Assembly: GCF_023159225.1 (NCBI RefSeq)
Contig: NC_063167.1
Span: forward strand, 72,913,798 to 72,977,797
Length of the DNA stretch: 64,000 nucleotides
Source: Perognathus longimembris pacificus
Lineage: Eukaryota > Chordata > Mammalia > Rodentia > Heteromyidae
Reading direction: 5' to 3'
The notes under the pieces are model-generated. The model did not search any database, was not told the origin of the DNA, and worked only from the letters and a program-made list of their open reading frames with translations. The first letter of the stretch is position 1; each line of letters begins with the position of its first letter. A program made the translations under genes and the position numbers. This document shows positions 1-12,405 of this stretch, in pieces.

Positions 1-391
1 TGTTGCTGCTGTTGGTTTGGAACTGTGGGTTTGCTTTCTTTTGCACAGGGATTTGCGTTGAGAAGCTGTCTGTTGTAGGTCTAGCGGAATTCTCTGGGGG
101 GAATTTGGCTTTCTTTGCTAATTCTAGGTCTTCTGTGACTCCAAGCTCTCTACTTGTCAAAGAAAAATATCTATCAAAGTCTAAGAGGCTGCGACTCCTG
201 CCATTCGAACTCCAGTCTGTAATAGCTGGAGACAGGCAGCCCCAGCTGACAGAGCCAGGGTCTTCCAGAGAAACCTAGAAGCTTGACTGCTGGGTAGGAG
301 ACAGGATGAAGGAAAGACATTAGAAGGCCTGCATCTGACAAGGAAGTCCCAGAACTTTCTTTCATTTGATCTTTTATTGGACTGCGGCTGC

Positions 392-657
392 TTTTTTTTT
401 TTTTTTTTTTTGCATCTTTACTTTTGTGCCAGTACCGGCTGGGGCTTGAACTCAGGGCCTTATACTCTTGCTTAGCTTGATTTGATTGTAGCTGGCGCCT
501 TAAAACTTGAGCCACACCTCCACTTCCAGGTTTTATCTGGTTAGTTGGAGATAGGAGTCTCTTGGGCTTGTCTGCCTGAGGTAGCTTCCAACCACAACCC
601 TCAGATCTCAGCCTCCTGAGTAGTTAGGATTACAGGCGTGAGCCACGGGTGCCCAGC
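392..657 (-). mobile_element. B1-Geo composite SINE
   Basis: From the left: T-run, Geo unit (CTTGAGCCACACCTCCACTT), hinge GGTTAGTTGGAGATAGGAG, B1 unit (CTCAGCCTCCTGAGTAG, GATTACAGGCGTGAGCCAC). This is the layout of the whole family read in reverse. Confidence 0.85.
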
Positions 658-664
658 TCAGTTA

Positions 665-800
665 ATTCTTTGGGTGGGCCGTTACTATGCACCAGGCCCC
701 ATATTGGGCACTGAGGATATAAGAATGAGCCAGACAAGCTGTGCCCTGTCCTCAGGGAGCTGCCTGTCTCGTTGGTATGATCAATATTAACCACCTGGCT
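665..800. mobile_element. L2-type LINE 3' fragment
   Basis: TACTATGCACCAGGCCCC and CTGTCCTCAGGGAGCTGCC are typical of the L2 3' end. Similarity is from memory. Confidence 0.5.
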
Positions 801-1079
801 ACACAAATCAGTAGCTATAACACTGATCATGTATATTGAACAGCATACAGATAGTATTATACATCAAATCATATGGGTTATTGATCTTAACTCTGTGACC
901 ACACACAAGCTCCCTGTCCTTTTCTCTGTGTGGTTGACGCCCCAGGACCCAGCTGACTCCCATTATACTGGTTCAGTGTGGTTCAAGGCTGCAGACAATT
1001 CACACACACACCGCCACTAATATAGTGAGTTATATGAATAATATCTACTGACCCTTCACACTGCTAAATCACATCATGG

Positions 1080-1203
1080 CCAGCCTGGCATTGGTGGCTC
1101 ACACCTTTAATCATAGCTATTCAGGAGGCCAAGATCTAAGGATCATAGTTCAAAGCTGGTAAACAAGAGAGTGATGCCCCAGTATTGGCACCAAAAATAA
1201 ATA
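1080..1203 (+). mobile_element. B1-Geo SINE with an internal deletion
   Basis: The B1 part is complete, but most of the Geo unit is missing. Ends CCCCAGTATTGGCACCAAAAA. Confidence 0.8.
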
Positions 1204-1489
1204 CATAATATATAAGTAAGCACCCCATCTTTGCTATGTGCCAGTCTATGTAACAGTTGTTATCTGGGCAATTTCCATACTGTTAAACCCTAATGGGATT
1301 GGAGGGGAGTGTGGTCAGTAAGCCCCTGCCTTACTTATTCCCTGGTTCCCAGGCTGACGCTTAGCTGTAGGAAATGCCAACATAATCCCCTGTCATTATG
1401 GAATTCCAGAGCCATAAGTGTGAAGAAATGACCTTTCCCTAGCCTGCAAGGACACACAGCAATTTATACATGGAAAAGGTTTTTTTAGA

Positions 1490-1715
1490 ACCTGGCACTG
1501 GTGGCTCATACCTGTAATCCTAGCTACTCAGGATGCTGAGAGCTGAGGATCACAGTGTGAAGCCAATCTTGGCAGACAAGTCTGAGACACTCTTATCTCC
1601 AACTACCCAGCAAAAGCCAGAGCGGAAGTGTGGTTCAAGTGGTACAGCACCAGCCTTGAGCAAAAACACTGAGTGTGTGAAGCCCTGAGTACTGGCACAA
1701 AAGAAAAACACAACA
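1490..1715 (+). mobile_element. B1-Geo SINE
   Basis: Complete two-part element ending GTACTGGCACAAAAG. Confidence 0.85.
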
Positions 1716-2510
1716 ACAAAAAGATTGTTTAAAATCTTTAAAACAGATCCCACTTGGGTCTGGTTTTTAGAATCGTCTGGCAGAGGTGATATCAAAAGTA
1801 GAGCCATGCCCCTTCCCCTCGATTCATGATCTTTCTTGGGGAGAACGCTGGGCTGAGATGTCAGTCATTTGTAAGGAGGTGGGTTTGTGTCAGAATTTTT
1901 ATCACAGCTTTCTACATTATGTCTTTCTCTAAGACTCAGGGGAGTGTTGTCTTTAGTGTTGTCAATCTGGCGTCGTTTTCTTTCTCTTTCTTTCCTTCTT
2001 TCTTTCTTTTCTTAAGATTAATTTAATAGTTTAAAAAGAAGACAGACATGTCCACCCACACGTAAATCATAGGTTTGGTGCCTATACTTTGGGAACCCAC
2101 ACACATTGTGTGGTTAAGTCATGTCATGAGTAAAATTAGAGTCATTTTTATGCACCCAGCGTTGTTACGCAGCGACTTACCCAGCCCACACTGTAGCAAC
2201 AACTTAAATGGCAATCAGAGCTTGCCTGGTCTGCATTTGACACCTGTGGCCCGTGCCTTCTCTCTATTGGAGTCTGCTCACTTCTGCCATTCTCCCCTCC
2301 CTCACCATTGGGAGCTGCTGAGGTGGGGGAGGGGCAGGCTGCATTGGCATTGGAAATGTAATCCAAAGAGATTGGGGGATTGAGGAGCAAATCAAAACAA
2401 GAACCTGGTTGGAGGAAAAATGTAACAGTCAGATAGCAGAGAAACAGGCTGTCTCCAACTCTTGAGACAGCAGAAGTGAAAAGGGTTTAGGACATTTGAA
2501 AAGATGCAAT

Positions 2511-2754
2511 GAGCCAGGTGCAGGTGGCTCACACCTGTGGCCCTAGCTACTCAGGAGGCTGAGATCTGAGGATCTCCATTCGAGGTTGGCCCAGAACAGG
2601 AAAATCTATGAAACTCTTATCGCTAGTTAACCAGCAAAAAAGATGGAAGTGGAGGTGTGGCTCAAGTGGTAGAGCTCCAGCCTTGAGCAAAGAAACCAAG
2701 TGACAGTAGGAGGCCTTGAGTTCAAGCCCCAATACTAGCACAAAAATAAATAAA
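2511..2754 (+). mobile_element. B1-Geo SINE
   Basis: Complete, with an AAATAAATAAA tail. Confidence 0.87.
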
Positions 2755-3272
2755 TGGCTATGTGCCGACACTTGTCTAAGTAGAACTGTTGGGAGACTCT
2801 ACTCCCATCAAAGGCAAAACAATCACAGCATGCAGGATACCCCCCCAAACTTACTAGTCACGAATGACTACTTATGCAGATACTTTTGTGGAAGGAAATT
2901 TTGTCCCCCTTCCCCAAAAAACATCAATATAAAAAATGGAAACTTTCCCCATTCATTCCTTTTAAGCCTTGACATTTTAATGCACTCTAAAACTTCTGCT
3001 TAGTCCTCTCTTATAACCACCCAGTGAATTAAGTCATACTTTTATACTTGCGTATATTTGAGTAAGGTTATGTGACTCACCCAAGAACTCCCAGGAAATA
3101 AGGGACAAGATGTCTCCTGGTTAAATGTCTCAGTTAGCTCATCTCTTCAAGAGAGGAGATACAGAAAATGGGGGCAGTCAGCATGCCCTTTTGATTCAAG
3201 GCACTGTGGTGGTATGATATTAAAATAATTGCCTTGGTTTCGATGACTTTCCTTTAAAGATGAAAGTGTAAC

Positions 3273-3479
3273 TCAGTGTTAGTGTTCATCCCTGTAATCC
3301 TAGATACTTAGGAGGCTAAGAGCTGAGGCTCTTAGTTCAAAGCCAGCCTAGGCAGACAAATGCCTGTGTCTCTTATCTCCAGTGAATGAGCAAAAAACTG
3401 GAATTGGAGGTGTGGCTCAAAAATGCCAAAAAAGAACATGAGATTCTGAGTTCAAGCTCTGGTACCAGCACCAAAAAAT
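3273..3479 (+). mobile_element. B1-Geo SINE
   Basis: Complete apart from a deletion at the start of the Geo unit. Confidence 0.82.
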
Positions 3480-3926
3480 ACTGAATTCTGATTTAGCCAT
3501 AGCATGTTGTCTATACTGGACCAGCTTCTGATTTGGGTTTTACCAAAATCCCTTTCATACTCTGAGCCTCTGTTGGAATGAAAGGATTGGACTAACTCAT
3601 TCCTAAGATTCTTTCCCACTCAGCCAGTTGGGTGTTAATCTGGCTCCATGGATAAGAGACTCCATGAGCCTGGTCTGTGATCATCATTTGTACAAAGCCA
3701 AATTCAAGAATTATGGCTACTGAAGCGCTTTGTGGCCACATGGGGTCCATTCTTCTACAGGCAGCATACCAACTATATGAGTGTCTGAAGTGAAGAGAAC
3801 GTTAGGAAAAAGCAGGATTTGAATCCCTGCCTTGTGAGAGAATTTGCCAAGTCAGCATGCAGAAGGTATACATGCAAAGGGCTCTAAAAATCCTTTTCCA
3901 AAGAGAGTAGGCTGTTATTTTTCTCG

Positions 3927-4336
3927 GGCCAGTACTGGTGCTTGAACTTGAGGCCCATGGGCTGTGTTACTTCAAGTTGTAGGTCTGCCATTTGTACCTC
4001 AGCTGACTTTTTTTTTTTTTTTTTTTTTTTTGCCAGTCCTGGGCCTTGGACTCAGGGCCTGAGCACTGTCCCTGGCTTCTTCCCGCTCAAGGCTAGCACT
4101 CTGCCACTTGAGCCACAGCGCCGCTTCTGGCCGTTTTCTGTATATGTGGTGCTGGGGAATCGAACCTAGGGCCTCGTGTATCCGAGGCAGGCACTCTTGC
4201 CACTAGGCTATATCCCCAGCCCCGACTGCTGACTTTTTGATGGTGGTATTGGCTTTGCCTGTCCTGGCTGGCTTCGAACCTCGATTCTTAGATCTCAGCC
4301 TCCTGAATAGCTAGGATTACAGGTGTGAGACACTCT
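3927..4336 (-). mobile_element. B1-Geo SINE split by the young IDL-Geo copy
   Basis: The Geo part (ending before 4008) and the B1 part (from 4224, with CTCAGCCTCCTGAATAGCTAGGATTACAGG) belong to one reverse-oriented element. Confidence 0.8.
4008..4223 (-). mobile_element. Young IDL-Geo SINE inserted into a B1-Geo element
   Basis: It has a long T-run at the left (the tail) and CCCCAGCCCC at the right. For about 150 bases it is identical to the copy at 46.4-46.6 kb, including the diagnostic CCGTTTTCTG, TATCCGAGGCAGGC and AGGCTATATCCCC variants. Flanks share GCTGACTTTTT. Confidence 0.9.
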
Positions 4337-4775
4337 AGATACAGTGCCATGGAAGATTTGGTGATTAGTTGCATATATATTACATGTATGTAATAGGTAC
4401 ATACCTTAGACAGGATGTGAGTAATAAACTGCTTTGGCAATGTGACTGGGAGTAAGTAGAGAGAGTGTAGAGAGAATGAACGACATTTTCATTAATCATA
4501 TCTCCTTTCTGAGAAATTTCAAGCACTATTCATGTAGAATTGGTTAATTCTTTGAAAAGATATACTATAAAATTTTTACAATATAGCTCTTAAGACAACT
4601 TTTCAAAGCCCAGAGTAAATTCTTCTGCCATGTTTTAGGAGTCACATCTTGCATGTAGTGTAGGAAGACAGACCATCTCAAGACTGTTTTGACAGGGAGT
4701 AAACTAACGACTCCTCTAATTGGCCTTACTTTTTTCCATCTGAAAAAAAATGTGTAAGATATGATTGTTTATTTT

Positions 4776-4863
4776 GTTGGGGCATAGTAATGCAAGCCTG
4801 TAATCCCTGTGTGTGGCCAGTTGAGATCAGAGGATCATGAGTGTCTCAAAAAAAAAAAAAAAA
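4776..4863 (+). mobile_element. B1-like monomer fragment
   Basis: GCAAGCCTGTAATCCC and GATCAGAGGATCATGAG with an A-tail, but no Geo unit. Confidence 0.5.
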
Positions 4864-5198
4864 GGTATAATTACTTCCTAATTTGGAAACTAGGTTTTGA
4901 AGACTGTGATTATTTTTTACATATTGTGTTAGTTTATTTTGAGTTGTTTAAGGTGTCTAACATTGGAGATTATGCTTAATTTTCTAATAGACTTAAAAAG
5001 TACATATGTAAAAGTGAAATATTATTGACTTTACAGGTGAGAAAACAGGAATGAGTTTAGCAGTAAGCTTTATGGAACATATGATGCATTGTGTGGAGAT
5101 GTGTAAAATGTTGTTATTGATGGAACCTAACTTACCATAAAGGGAATAAAAAACATATTCTACATATTATTGTTGCTAATCTCTTTTTTTGTTTATTT

Positions 5199-5199
<1 letters not shown>

Positions 5200-5240
<41 letters not shown>

Positions 5241-5459
5241 TGTGTGTTGGTCCTGGGGCTTGAACTTAGGGCCTGGGCACTGTCCCAAAGCTTTTATGTT
5301 CAAGACTGGTGCTTGACCACATGAGCCACAACTCTACTTCTGTCCTTTTTGGTGCTTTATTGGAGATAAGAGTCTCCCGGACGTTCCTGCCTGGGCTGGC
5401 TTTAAACCCCAATCCTCAGATCTCAGCCTCTTGAGTAGCTGGGATTAGAGGAATCCAGG
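5200..5459 (-). mobile_element. B1-Geo SINE with a (TG)n tail
   Basis: The tail is a 48-base TG run (5200-5247), followed by the Geo and B1 units in reverse. Confidence 0.85.
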
Positions 5460-5589
5460 TCATTCTTTTGTCTTGTTGCAAAGAATAAATTTCACATTCA
5501 TAATCAATGTTTTGTATATCCCCCAGCTCTCCCTCCTCCTATGTCTCCAGCTTTCCCCTAACACTACTATTCTTTACTACTATTCTTTC

Positions 5590-5778
5590 TTGTTTTGTCA
5601 ATCCTGGGGCTTGGACCCAGGGCCTGAGCACTGTCCTTGGCTTCTTTTTGCTCAAGGCTAGCATTCTGCCACTTGAGCCACAGCACCACTTCTGGCTGTT
5701 TTCTGTATATGTGGTGCTACCCAGGGCTTCATGTATACGAGGCAAGCACTCTTGCCACTAGGCCATATCCCCAGCCCC
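5590..5778 (-). mobile_element. IDL-Geo SINE
   Basis: Both monomers are present, with a small deletion after GTGGTGCT. CTACTATTCTTT flanks it on both sides. Confidence 0.85.
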
Positions 5779-6021
5779 TGCTACTATTCTTTGTGTTTCC
5801 ATTGTCAGGCCTTGTGATTCCCTACGAAGAGTTTATTTTTAATGTAGAAGAATCACTGACTATACGGAAATTGGCCTCTTACCCTTACTAGAGCTATGTA
5901 TTGACACTTAGGTAGTAGCTGAAAAGAAGTTTTCTTCCATCTCAGCAAGACAATAGAGATATTGAGGCCCTCTGAACAGTTAGAAGAACAGTGAATATCT
6001 CCAAAGTCAAGAAGGTTAACA

Positions 6022-6237
6022 GTGGGCTGGGAATATGGCCTAGTGGCAAGAGTGCTTGCCTCATATACATGAAGCCCTGGGTTTGATTCCCCAGCACCAC
6101 GTATATAGAAAATGGCCAGAAGTGGCGCTGTGGCTCAAGTGGCAGAGTGCTAGCCTTGAGCAAAAAGAAGCCAGGGACAGTGCTCAGGCCCTGAGTCCAA
6201 GGCCCAGGACTGGCAAAAAAAAAAAAAAAAAAAAAAA
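6022..6237 (+). mobile_element. IDL-Geo SINE, full length with a long A-tail
   Basis: GGGCTGGGAATATGGCCTAG start, B-box GGTTTGATTCC, and an A-tail of about 22. AAGGTTAACA duplication. Confidence 0.9.
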
Positions 6238-6607
6238 GGTTAACACTGCTCCCCACGTCTCTAAAAAAAATGGTCTTAAGAGCTAAGCCCTCTAGAAAAC
6301 AGATTCCACTTGCAAAGAACTGACTGCCCAGAATTTGCTCAAGAGGCATTTGCTCAAGGGGCATTTGGAGGGGGTGGTGGGGGGCACTCAGACAGAACTA
6401 GAAATTAGAATTCACAGCCTTTCCTTTCCAAGTCAGCTGATGGAAGGAATGGCTTCCATCTCACAGCATCTCCTCCTATCACCCTGTTGCTTTTTTCCCC
6501 TAGCACTTTCCCTGATCTCTTGTCTTCTGACATTGTTCTATATAACCTCTCTCAATCTCACATCTATTTGTTTATGTGTGTGTGCACGTGTGTGCACATG
6601 CACGTGC

Positions 6608-6862
6608 AAATATACCAGAACTAAGGCTTAAACAATGCCTTACAGTCTTGCTTGGCTTTTACCCTAAAGACTGGCACTCTGCCCTTTGAACCACACCTCC
6701 ACTTTTGACTTTATATTGGCTAATTGGAAATAAGAGTCTTATGGACTTCCCTGCCTGAGCTGGCTTTAAGTCATGATGGTCAGATCTCAGCCTCCTGAGA
6801 ACCTGGGATTGCAGGTGTCACTGCAGCTTCTATACCTATCAGGCTCCGCCGTGCCCAGAGCT
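6608..6862 (-). mobile_element. B1-Geo SINE, diverged
   Basis: Reverse-oriented, both units recognisable, 5' end near GTGCCCAGAGCTC. Confidence 0.75.
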
Positions 6863-7757
6863 CTCCTCTCTCTATGCTGCCTTCTTCCTGTTGTTGTTTG
6901 TTTGTGTTTTTTTAAATCCTGGATTCTTCCATGAAATCCTTTCAGTTATAATTTTCCTGATAATTATTTCATTCTTTCCGAATTCTCTGTTGAAAATTTG
7001 CAAGAAAGAACCCAGTGAATTTGTCTTTTGGGTCCTGCTTTATGAGCCAGTGTCAGCCTATGGTTAGAGTTGTCCCAGAACCTGAAGTTCACCTGTAGTC
7101 CAGGCAAAGGGGCATGGGCAGAGCAGGGCTGTTGTGATTGATGGCAGACCACAGTACCTTTTGGTAGAAACTGTCAAAGATGTCTATCTACTCTGCCACA
7201 TAGCTGACAGCAAGAGTACTTGACATATCTAATGTACATCACTATGGAAGTCTAAAGAAAGGAAAGATGGGCAGGTTATTAGAAATCCAAATGTGTCATG
7301 GATGATCATTAATTTAACTACGTTCAGAAGACCATGAGAGCAAATAGTAAATTCATACCCAAGAAAGAAATTAGGAGAGTGAAGGATGTTAGAGTTAGCT
7401 CTTAGGTGATTGATTTCACCTCCTACATTGGGATGAAGCAAGAATCAGTGGATGGGGGAGAGACGACATCTACCAACACATGTCCCAGAGGTCATTGCAG
7501 TCCTGGAACTGGACACGTAGCAGCCTCTGTAAGGAGTTGGGGCCTGAGCTTTCTTCCTGTGTGTGGATTTGGTTGGTTTGTGTTTCTCTATACTTCCTGA
7601 TTCTATTCTTGATCTTTCTTATCAGCTGCTTGGAGAACAATCTGAATTGGTTATGTGACCTTGGACTATTTATTCTCTCTCCAACTCACTCTACTCCTTT
7701 GTAAAATAGGGATTAAAAATTATTAGGTTGGCACCTTGTTATAAGAATGAAATTTGA
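6863..7757. other. Unassigned unique sequence
   Basis: No open frame of weight, no SINE and no simple repeat. Nothing recognised. Confidence 0.5.
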
Positions 7758-7991
7758 AGCTGAGTGCTGGTGGCTCACGCCTGTAATCTTAGCAACTCAG
7801 GAGGCTGAGATCTGAGGATCTTGGTTCAAAGCCAGTCCTGATTGGAAAGTCTGTGAGACTCTTATCTCTAATTAACTACCAGAAAATCAGAAGTGGAGCT
7901 GTGGATCAAAGTGGTAGAGCAGTGTTGAGCAAAAGAGCTCAGAGACAATGCCCGGGCCCCAAGTTCAAACTCTATGACTGACAAAAAAAAA
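7758..7991 (+). mobile_element. B1-Geo SINE
   Basis: Complete element with a short A-tail. Confidence 0.85.
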
Positions 7992-8140
7992 GATGATATT
8001 AAAGCTATCATATATTTAAAGTGATCAATACATTATTGCTATGGAATAGGCCCCTTTTCAACTGTAGCAATTTATTCTTGGACATAGAAAGGGAGGAGAC
8101 ATTGATCAAAACACTAATGCATTGAAATTTTACTTGTTAT

Positions 8141-8398
8141 GTCAGGCACCCACTGGTGATCCTAGCTATTCAGAAGGCTGAGATCTAAGGATCATGGTTT
8201 GAAGCCAGCCTGGGCAGAAGAGTCCGTGAGACTCTGATTTCTAATTAAGCAGCAGAAAGCTAGCTGAAGTTGAGTCACGTTTCAAGGGGTGGAACACCAG
8301 CCTTGAGTGGAAAAAGCCAAGTAAAGTCACGAGGCCCTGAGTTCAAGTCTCAGTGCCGTGCGCACACGTGTGCAACACACACACACACACACACACAC
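8141..8398 (+). mobile_element. B1-Geo SINE with a (CA)n tail
   Basis: Complete; the tail runs CGTGCGCACACGTGTG and then (CA) to 8398. Confidence 0.85.
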
Positions 8399-8427
8399 CT
8401 ATTCCCCCACAATTCACTTGTTATATC

Positions 8428-8596
8428 ATTCATTCATAGTTACTGAGTATTGGCTATGTGTCAAGGACTGAGCTCAATTCTATCATATGTTACCTGATTT
8501 AACTGGGCACTGTTAACATTTTTGACTCATAGTTGAGGACACTGGGGACTAGAAAGCCATTGGACAAGGTCAGGCAACTACGAAATGACAGAGATA
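8428..8596. mobile_element. MIR SINE fragment
   Basis: A GGCTATGTGTCAAGGACTG start, then TGAGGACACTGGGGACTAG and an ending like the MIR core. Diverged. Confidence 0.45.
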
Positions 8597-9036
8597 GGGG
8601 CTGGGAATATGGCTTAGTAGTAGAGTGCTTGCCTTGTGTACATGAAGCTCTGGGTTCGATTCCTCAGCACCACATATATAGAAAAAGCCAGAAGTGGTTC
8701 TGTGGCTCAAGTGGTAGAGTGCTAGCCTTGAGCAAAAATAAGCCAGGGTGGGGGCTGGGGATATGGCCTAGTGGCAAGAGTGCTTGCCTCGTATACATGA
8801 GGCCCTGGGTTTGATTCCCCAGCACCACATATACAGAAAATGGCCAGAAGTGGCGCTGTGGCTCAAGTGGCAGAGTGCTAGCCTTGAGCAAAAAGAAGCC
8901 AGGGACAGCGCTCAGGCCCTGATTCCAAGCCCCAGGACTGGCCAAAAAAAATAATAAATAAGCCAGGGACAGTGCTTAGGCCCTGAGTTCAAGCCCCGGG
9001 ACTGGCAAAATAAATAAATAAACAAATAAAATAAAA
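8597..9036 (+). mobile_element. IDL-Geo SINE containing a younger nested IDL-Geo (8749-8955)
   Basis: The host breaks at AAATAAGCCAGGG (8736-8748), which is repeated at 8956-8968 after the nested copy. The host tail then degenerates into AAAT repeats. The nested copy is closer to consensus than its host. Confidence 0.9.
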
Positions 9037-9310
9037 CATGGTACTTAGTGATAGCTCTAAGCTAAGTCTGTTTAAACCTAGGTTCCACTGACTTCAAAGG
9101 CTTTTCAGAACCTTATATGACTGAGTCAAGGCGAAGGTCCTGTCAGGGTGGTACTTGTTTGGCACACTGGCAGTGGAGGAGCTGGTTAAATGAAGAAGAG
9201 TGGTAGGAACACATCGCAAAGATCTCATGCCTGAATCTGATTGTCATGGTCACACAGGCAAGGCAAAATTTGGAAAGAGTACAGACAAGACCGTTTTAAG
9301 TTATTTATTT

Positions 9311-9530
9311 ATTGTGAGGCTTAAACTCTGGGCCTTGCACTCTCACTTAGCTTTCTCACTCCAGGCTGGTGCTCTACCACTTGAGCCATACCTTCACTTC
9401 TGAGCTTTTTGCTGGTGAGTTGGAGATAAAAGTCTCAAGGGCTTTCTTGCATAGCCTGGCTTTAGAACTGTGATCAGATCCCACCCTCATGAGTAGCTAG
9501 GATGACAGGTGTGAGCCATTGGTACCTGGC
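9311..9530 (-). mobile_element. B1-Geo SINE
   Basis: Reverse-oriented, both units present, TTATTTATTTATT tail. Confidence 0.82.
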
Positions 9531-9919
9531 TTAAATAACTTAAATATTAAAATTCAGTTGCTAAGGTCGGAAGAGGTGATTTAATACACATGATGAATAT
9601 ATACTGTATGATGTATGACACTATAGGAAACAGAGGAGGAGTGGGGCTTGAATCCCCTACTTCTAAGGTGCTTTATCCTGGAGGAAGGAAACAGATGATC
9701 AAGCAACTAACTATAAAGTATACAGCAATGGGCAAAAGAACTGTGGTAGTCAAAGGCGAAAACAATTAATTTGGCAGAGAAAGGAATGTGGTGGCAGGGG
9801 AAAGGTTTCCTGCAGGAGATGGCATTCGCCATGGTCCTAGAAGGGTTGAAGAGGCAACGCCAGAAACCTCTACACTTGTCCTTTCTACTCACACCAGTGG
9901 TTTTATAAAAGCTAGAATA

Positions 9920-10171
9920 GGCTGGACATTGTCCCGCATGCCTGTAATCCTAGCTATTCAGGAGGCCGAGATCTGAGATTTGCAGTTGGTAGCCAACCAT
10001 GGTAGGAAAGTCCATGAGACTATCATGTCCCATTTACCAGCCAAAAGCTGGACATGGAGGTATGGCTCAAATGGTAGAGAACCAGCCTTTGGTGAAAAAG
10101 TCATGTGTGATCCAAGTTCAAACCCCAGTACTGGCAAACACCGAGAAAGAAAGAAAAAAAAGAAAGGAAGG
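9920..10171 (+). mobile_element. B1-Geo SINE
   Basis: Both units, with an AGAAAGAAAG-type tail. Confidence 0.83.
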
Positions 10172-10399
10172 AAGTAAAGATCCTAACTGATTTTTTAGGC
10201 TGCAAGAGATTAGGCATGATAAACAGAAATTGCCATTATTATCAAGAAGCATCGTTAAAATAGTATGAACTAATAAACTTACTTCCTTTGCTTCATTTTG
10301 CTGGCAGAGTGGGAAAGCTTGATAAACGAACTGGTCTTTTCTATCTTTAATGCCTGTGATTCTCTGAAATTTTATGTAGACAAGTACGCGCTAATGTAC

Positions 10400-10640
10400 A
10401 TGAGGAGGAACAATTGAAGCAGCTCATACTCGCTGATGGGCTGTGAATTGCTCTCATTGGAAGTGCTCAGGAAAAAGATCTCGGATTCATTGTGGGCTGC
10501 TCAATGGAGACATCTGCTTGCGGTGCCGCAGCAGTGGAAGGGATGAATGAGATCTAATAGGCTATATTAACTTTGAGAATGGAATAAAGAATAATGCAGA
10601 AAATAATATAGTGCACATCATTTGCCATTGACTATGTCAG
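10400..10640 (+). pseudogene. Decayed fragment of a non-LTR retrotransposon reverse transcriptase
   Basis: One frame reads QEKDLGFIVGCSMETSACGA (starting near 10470), and a shifted frame about 110 bases on reads GIKNNAENNIV. Both resemble the C-terminal part of jockey/CR1-type LINE polymerases, where KDLGVIVD, TSxxCAAAV and GIDNKTENII motifs occur in this order. Stops and frameshifts separate them, so it is a fossil. The family (CR1/L3, RTE or other) cannot be fixed by eye. The similarity is from memory. Confidence 0.45.
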
Positions 10641-11265
10641 TAATTACAATAAAACAGTTTAATGATCTACAATGACGTTATGACTTCACCTGAAAAATCA
10701 CAATTCGGCATTGGGGGTGTCTTTCATTTCAAAACCAACAAACAGAAATTTTAGAAAGGGAAGAAAATCCCAAAGAAAGAAATGCAGAAATACAAAGGAG
10801 GCGAGAAACACAACAGACAGGCTCAAAGCATACCAGGGATTTGCTTATAATGAGAATCGGAGGGGGGAGGAGGAAGGATATTTTAATTTAGGGATAGCGC
10901 CAACCCCCCCCCCCCACAATGAGATTGTACACATTTATTGAAAATTAATGAAAGTTTCAGAAAATTGCTAGAGCTAGCCCCTGATTCTCTTTGGTAAAGA
11001 GGTCAGAGATCTGCAGGATAATTGAAATCCCTACTAATCTCCTGCCCTCGTTTTAGCCATTAGTCCCAGCATTCTGTCCTACCAAAGTTTGAATCGATAA
11101 ATAAATATAAGATCCCATAGGCTAGGGGTGATGAACTGAACAGTCATGACAAGGACAGCCTGGGGCACAATCAAGTGGCCTGAGTTCGAATCTGCATTCC
11201 TTGCCCGCAGAACCTTGAGTGGAACTGCCATTGACACCCACTCCCTACCTGGGTCAGTGCAGACA
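10640..11265. other. Unassigned unique sequence
   Basis: Purine-rich in its middle (10740-10880), with a 12-C run at 10904. No known element recognised. Confidence 0.5.
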
Positions 11266-11267
11266 GA

Positions 11268-11370
11268 GGTGATACTTTCCTGCCTGGGCTGGCTTTGAAC
11301 TGCAGTCCTCAGATCTCAGCCTCCTGAGTAGCTAGGATGACAGGTGTGAGCCACTGGTGCATAGTGGTAA
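11268..11370 (-). mobile_element. B1 half of a B1-Geo SINE
   Basis: Only the 7SL-like unit remains (CTTTCCTGCCTGGGCTGG to GTGAGCCACTGGTGC). The Geo part is absent. Confidence 0.75.
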
Positions 11371-11639
11371 TTCATTTTTGATGTCTGTCTCATAGGAGGC
11401 ATCTTGTGGAGATTCTTATTCCTCAGTATATCTCATTACTTTAAGAGTCATTGAATCATATCCTTACAATAGGAGAAGCTCCCACTGAGAGGAAACAAAC
11501 CCTCAGACCCTAGCTGAGCAGAGGTATCCCCCGGGCCTTCCACAAGTGGAGGGGAGGGCGCCACATGTGCTACACTTAACATCTGTGCATTGAAAGATAA
11601 AAAGAATGCTTGAGCTGAGTTCACTTCCTAGTACCTGAG

Positions 11640-11832
11640 AAAAAGGAGGGCAAGCCCTAACTCTGCACCTCTGGCTTTACCAGGAAACTTGGTGAGACTC
11701 ATATCTCCAGTTACCCAGCCGAAGGTCGGAAGTGGAGCCATGCCTCAAGTGGGTAAAGCACCAGCCCTGTGCAAAAAAGACAAATGAGAATGTGAGGCCT
11801 GGAGTTCAAGCCCCAGTAATGAGCACAAAACA
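11640..11832 (+). mobile_element. B1-Geo SINE, 5' half badly decayed
   Basis: The hinge (ACTCATATCTCCAGTTACC) and the Geo unit are clear. The B1 start is scrambled. Confidence 0.7.
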
Positions 11833-12200
11833 AATGAAAACAGTTTGATTGAGATAAACCCTAACTCAGTTACTCAGTCTTTCTGGAATTCTAATACAGT
11901 ACAATGAAAAGTTAAGCAATTAGCTGAAACGTATTTTTTTCAGAAAAGAAACTACTCAAATCAAATTAATTGCAAAGGGAAATGGTTTTACACAATTTCC
12001 CATAAACCCATCATGGCAACTGAAGGACTGTGGGTAGCAAGAATCTATGTCCTTATAGTACTATTGCAGCATCTAATTCTCAGTCACTCCCAAGTGACTT
12101 TGGGTAAGACTCATCCCTGGAAAACAATGGGAAACGACTTCCAGGGTTATTTGTGTTTCTCTGGAGTTTTGAGGAGGCCACTGGAAAGATGAAAGGGCCA

Positions 12201-12405
12201 GGGCTGGGGATATGGCCTAGTGGCAAGAGTGCTTGCCTCATACACATGAAGCCCTGGGTTCAATTCCCCAGCACCACATATACAGAAAAGGGCCAGAGGT
12301 GGCACTGTGGCTTCAGTGGCAGAGTGCTAGCCTTGAGCAAAAAAAGAAGCCAGGGACAGTGCTCAGGCCCTGAGTCCAAGCCCCAGAACTGGCCAAAAAA
12401 AAAAG
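12201..12405 (+). mobile_element. IDL-Geo SINE
   Basis: Full length, flanked by GATGAAAGGGCCA at 12188-12200 and 12406-12418. Confidence 0.92.

Noticed and set aside
6022..6110. tRNA-like gene with perfect A and B boxes
   Set aside because: It is the left monomer of IDL-Geo, repeated about 22 times with A-tails and target duplications, so it is a SINE and not a tRNA gene.
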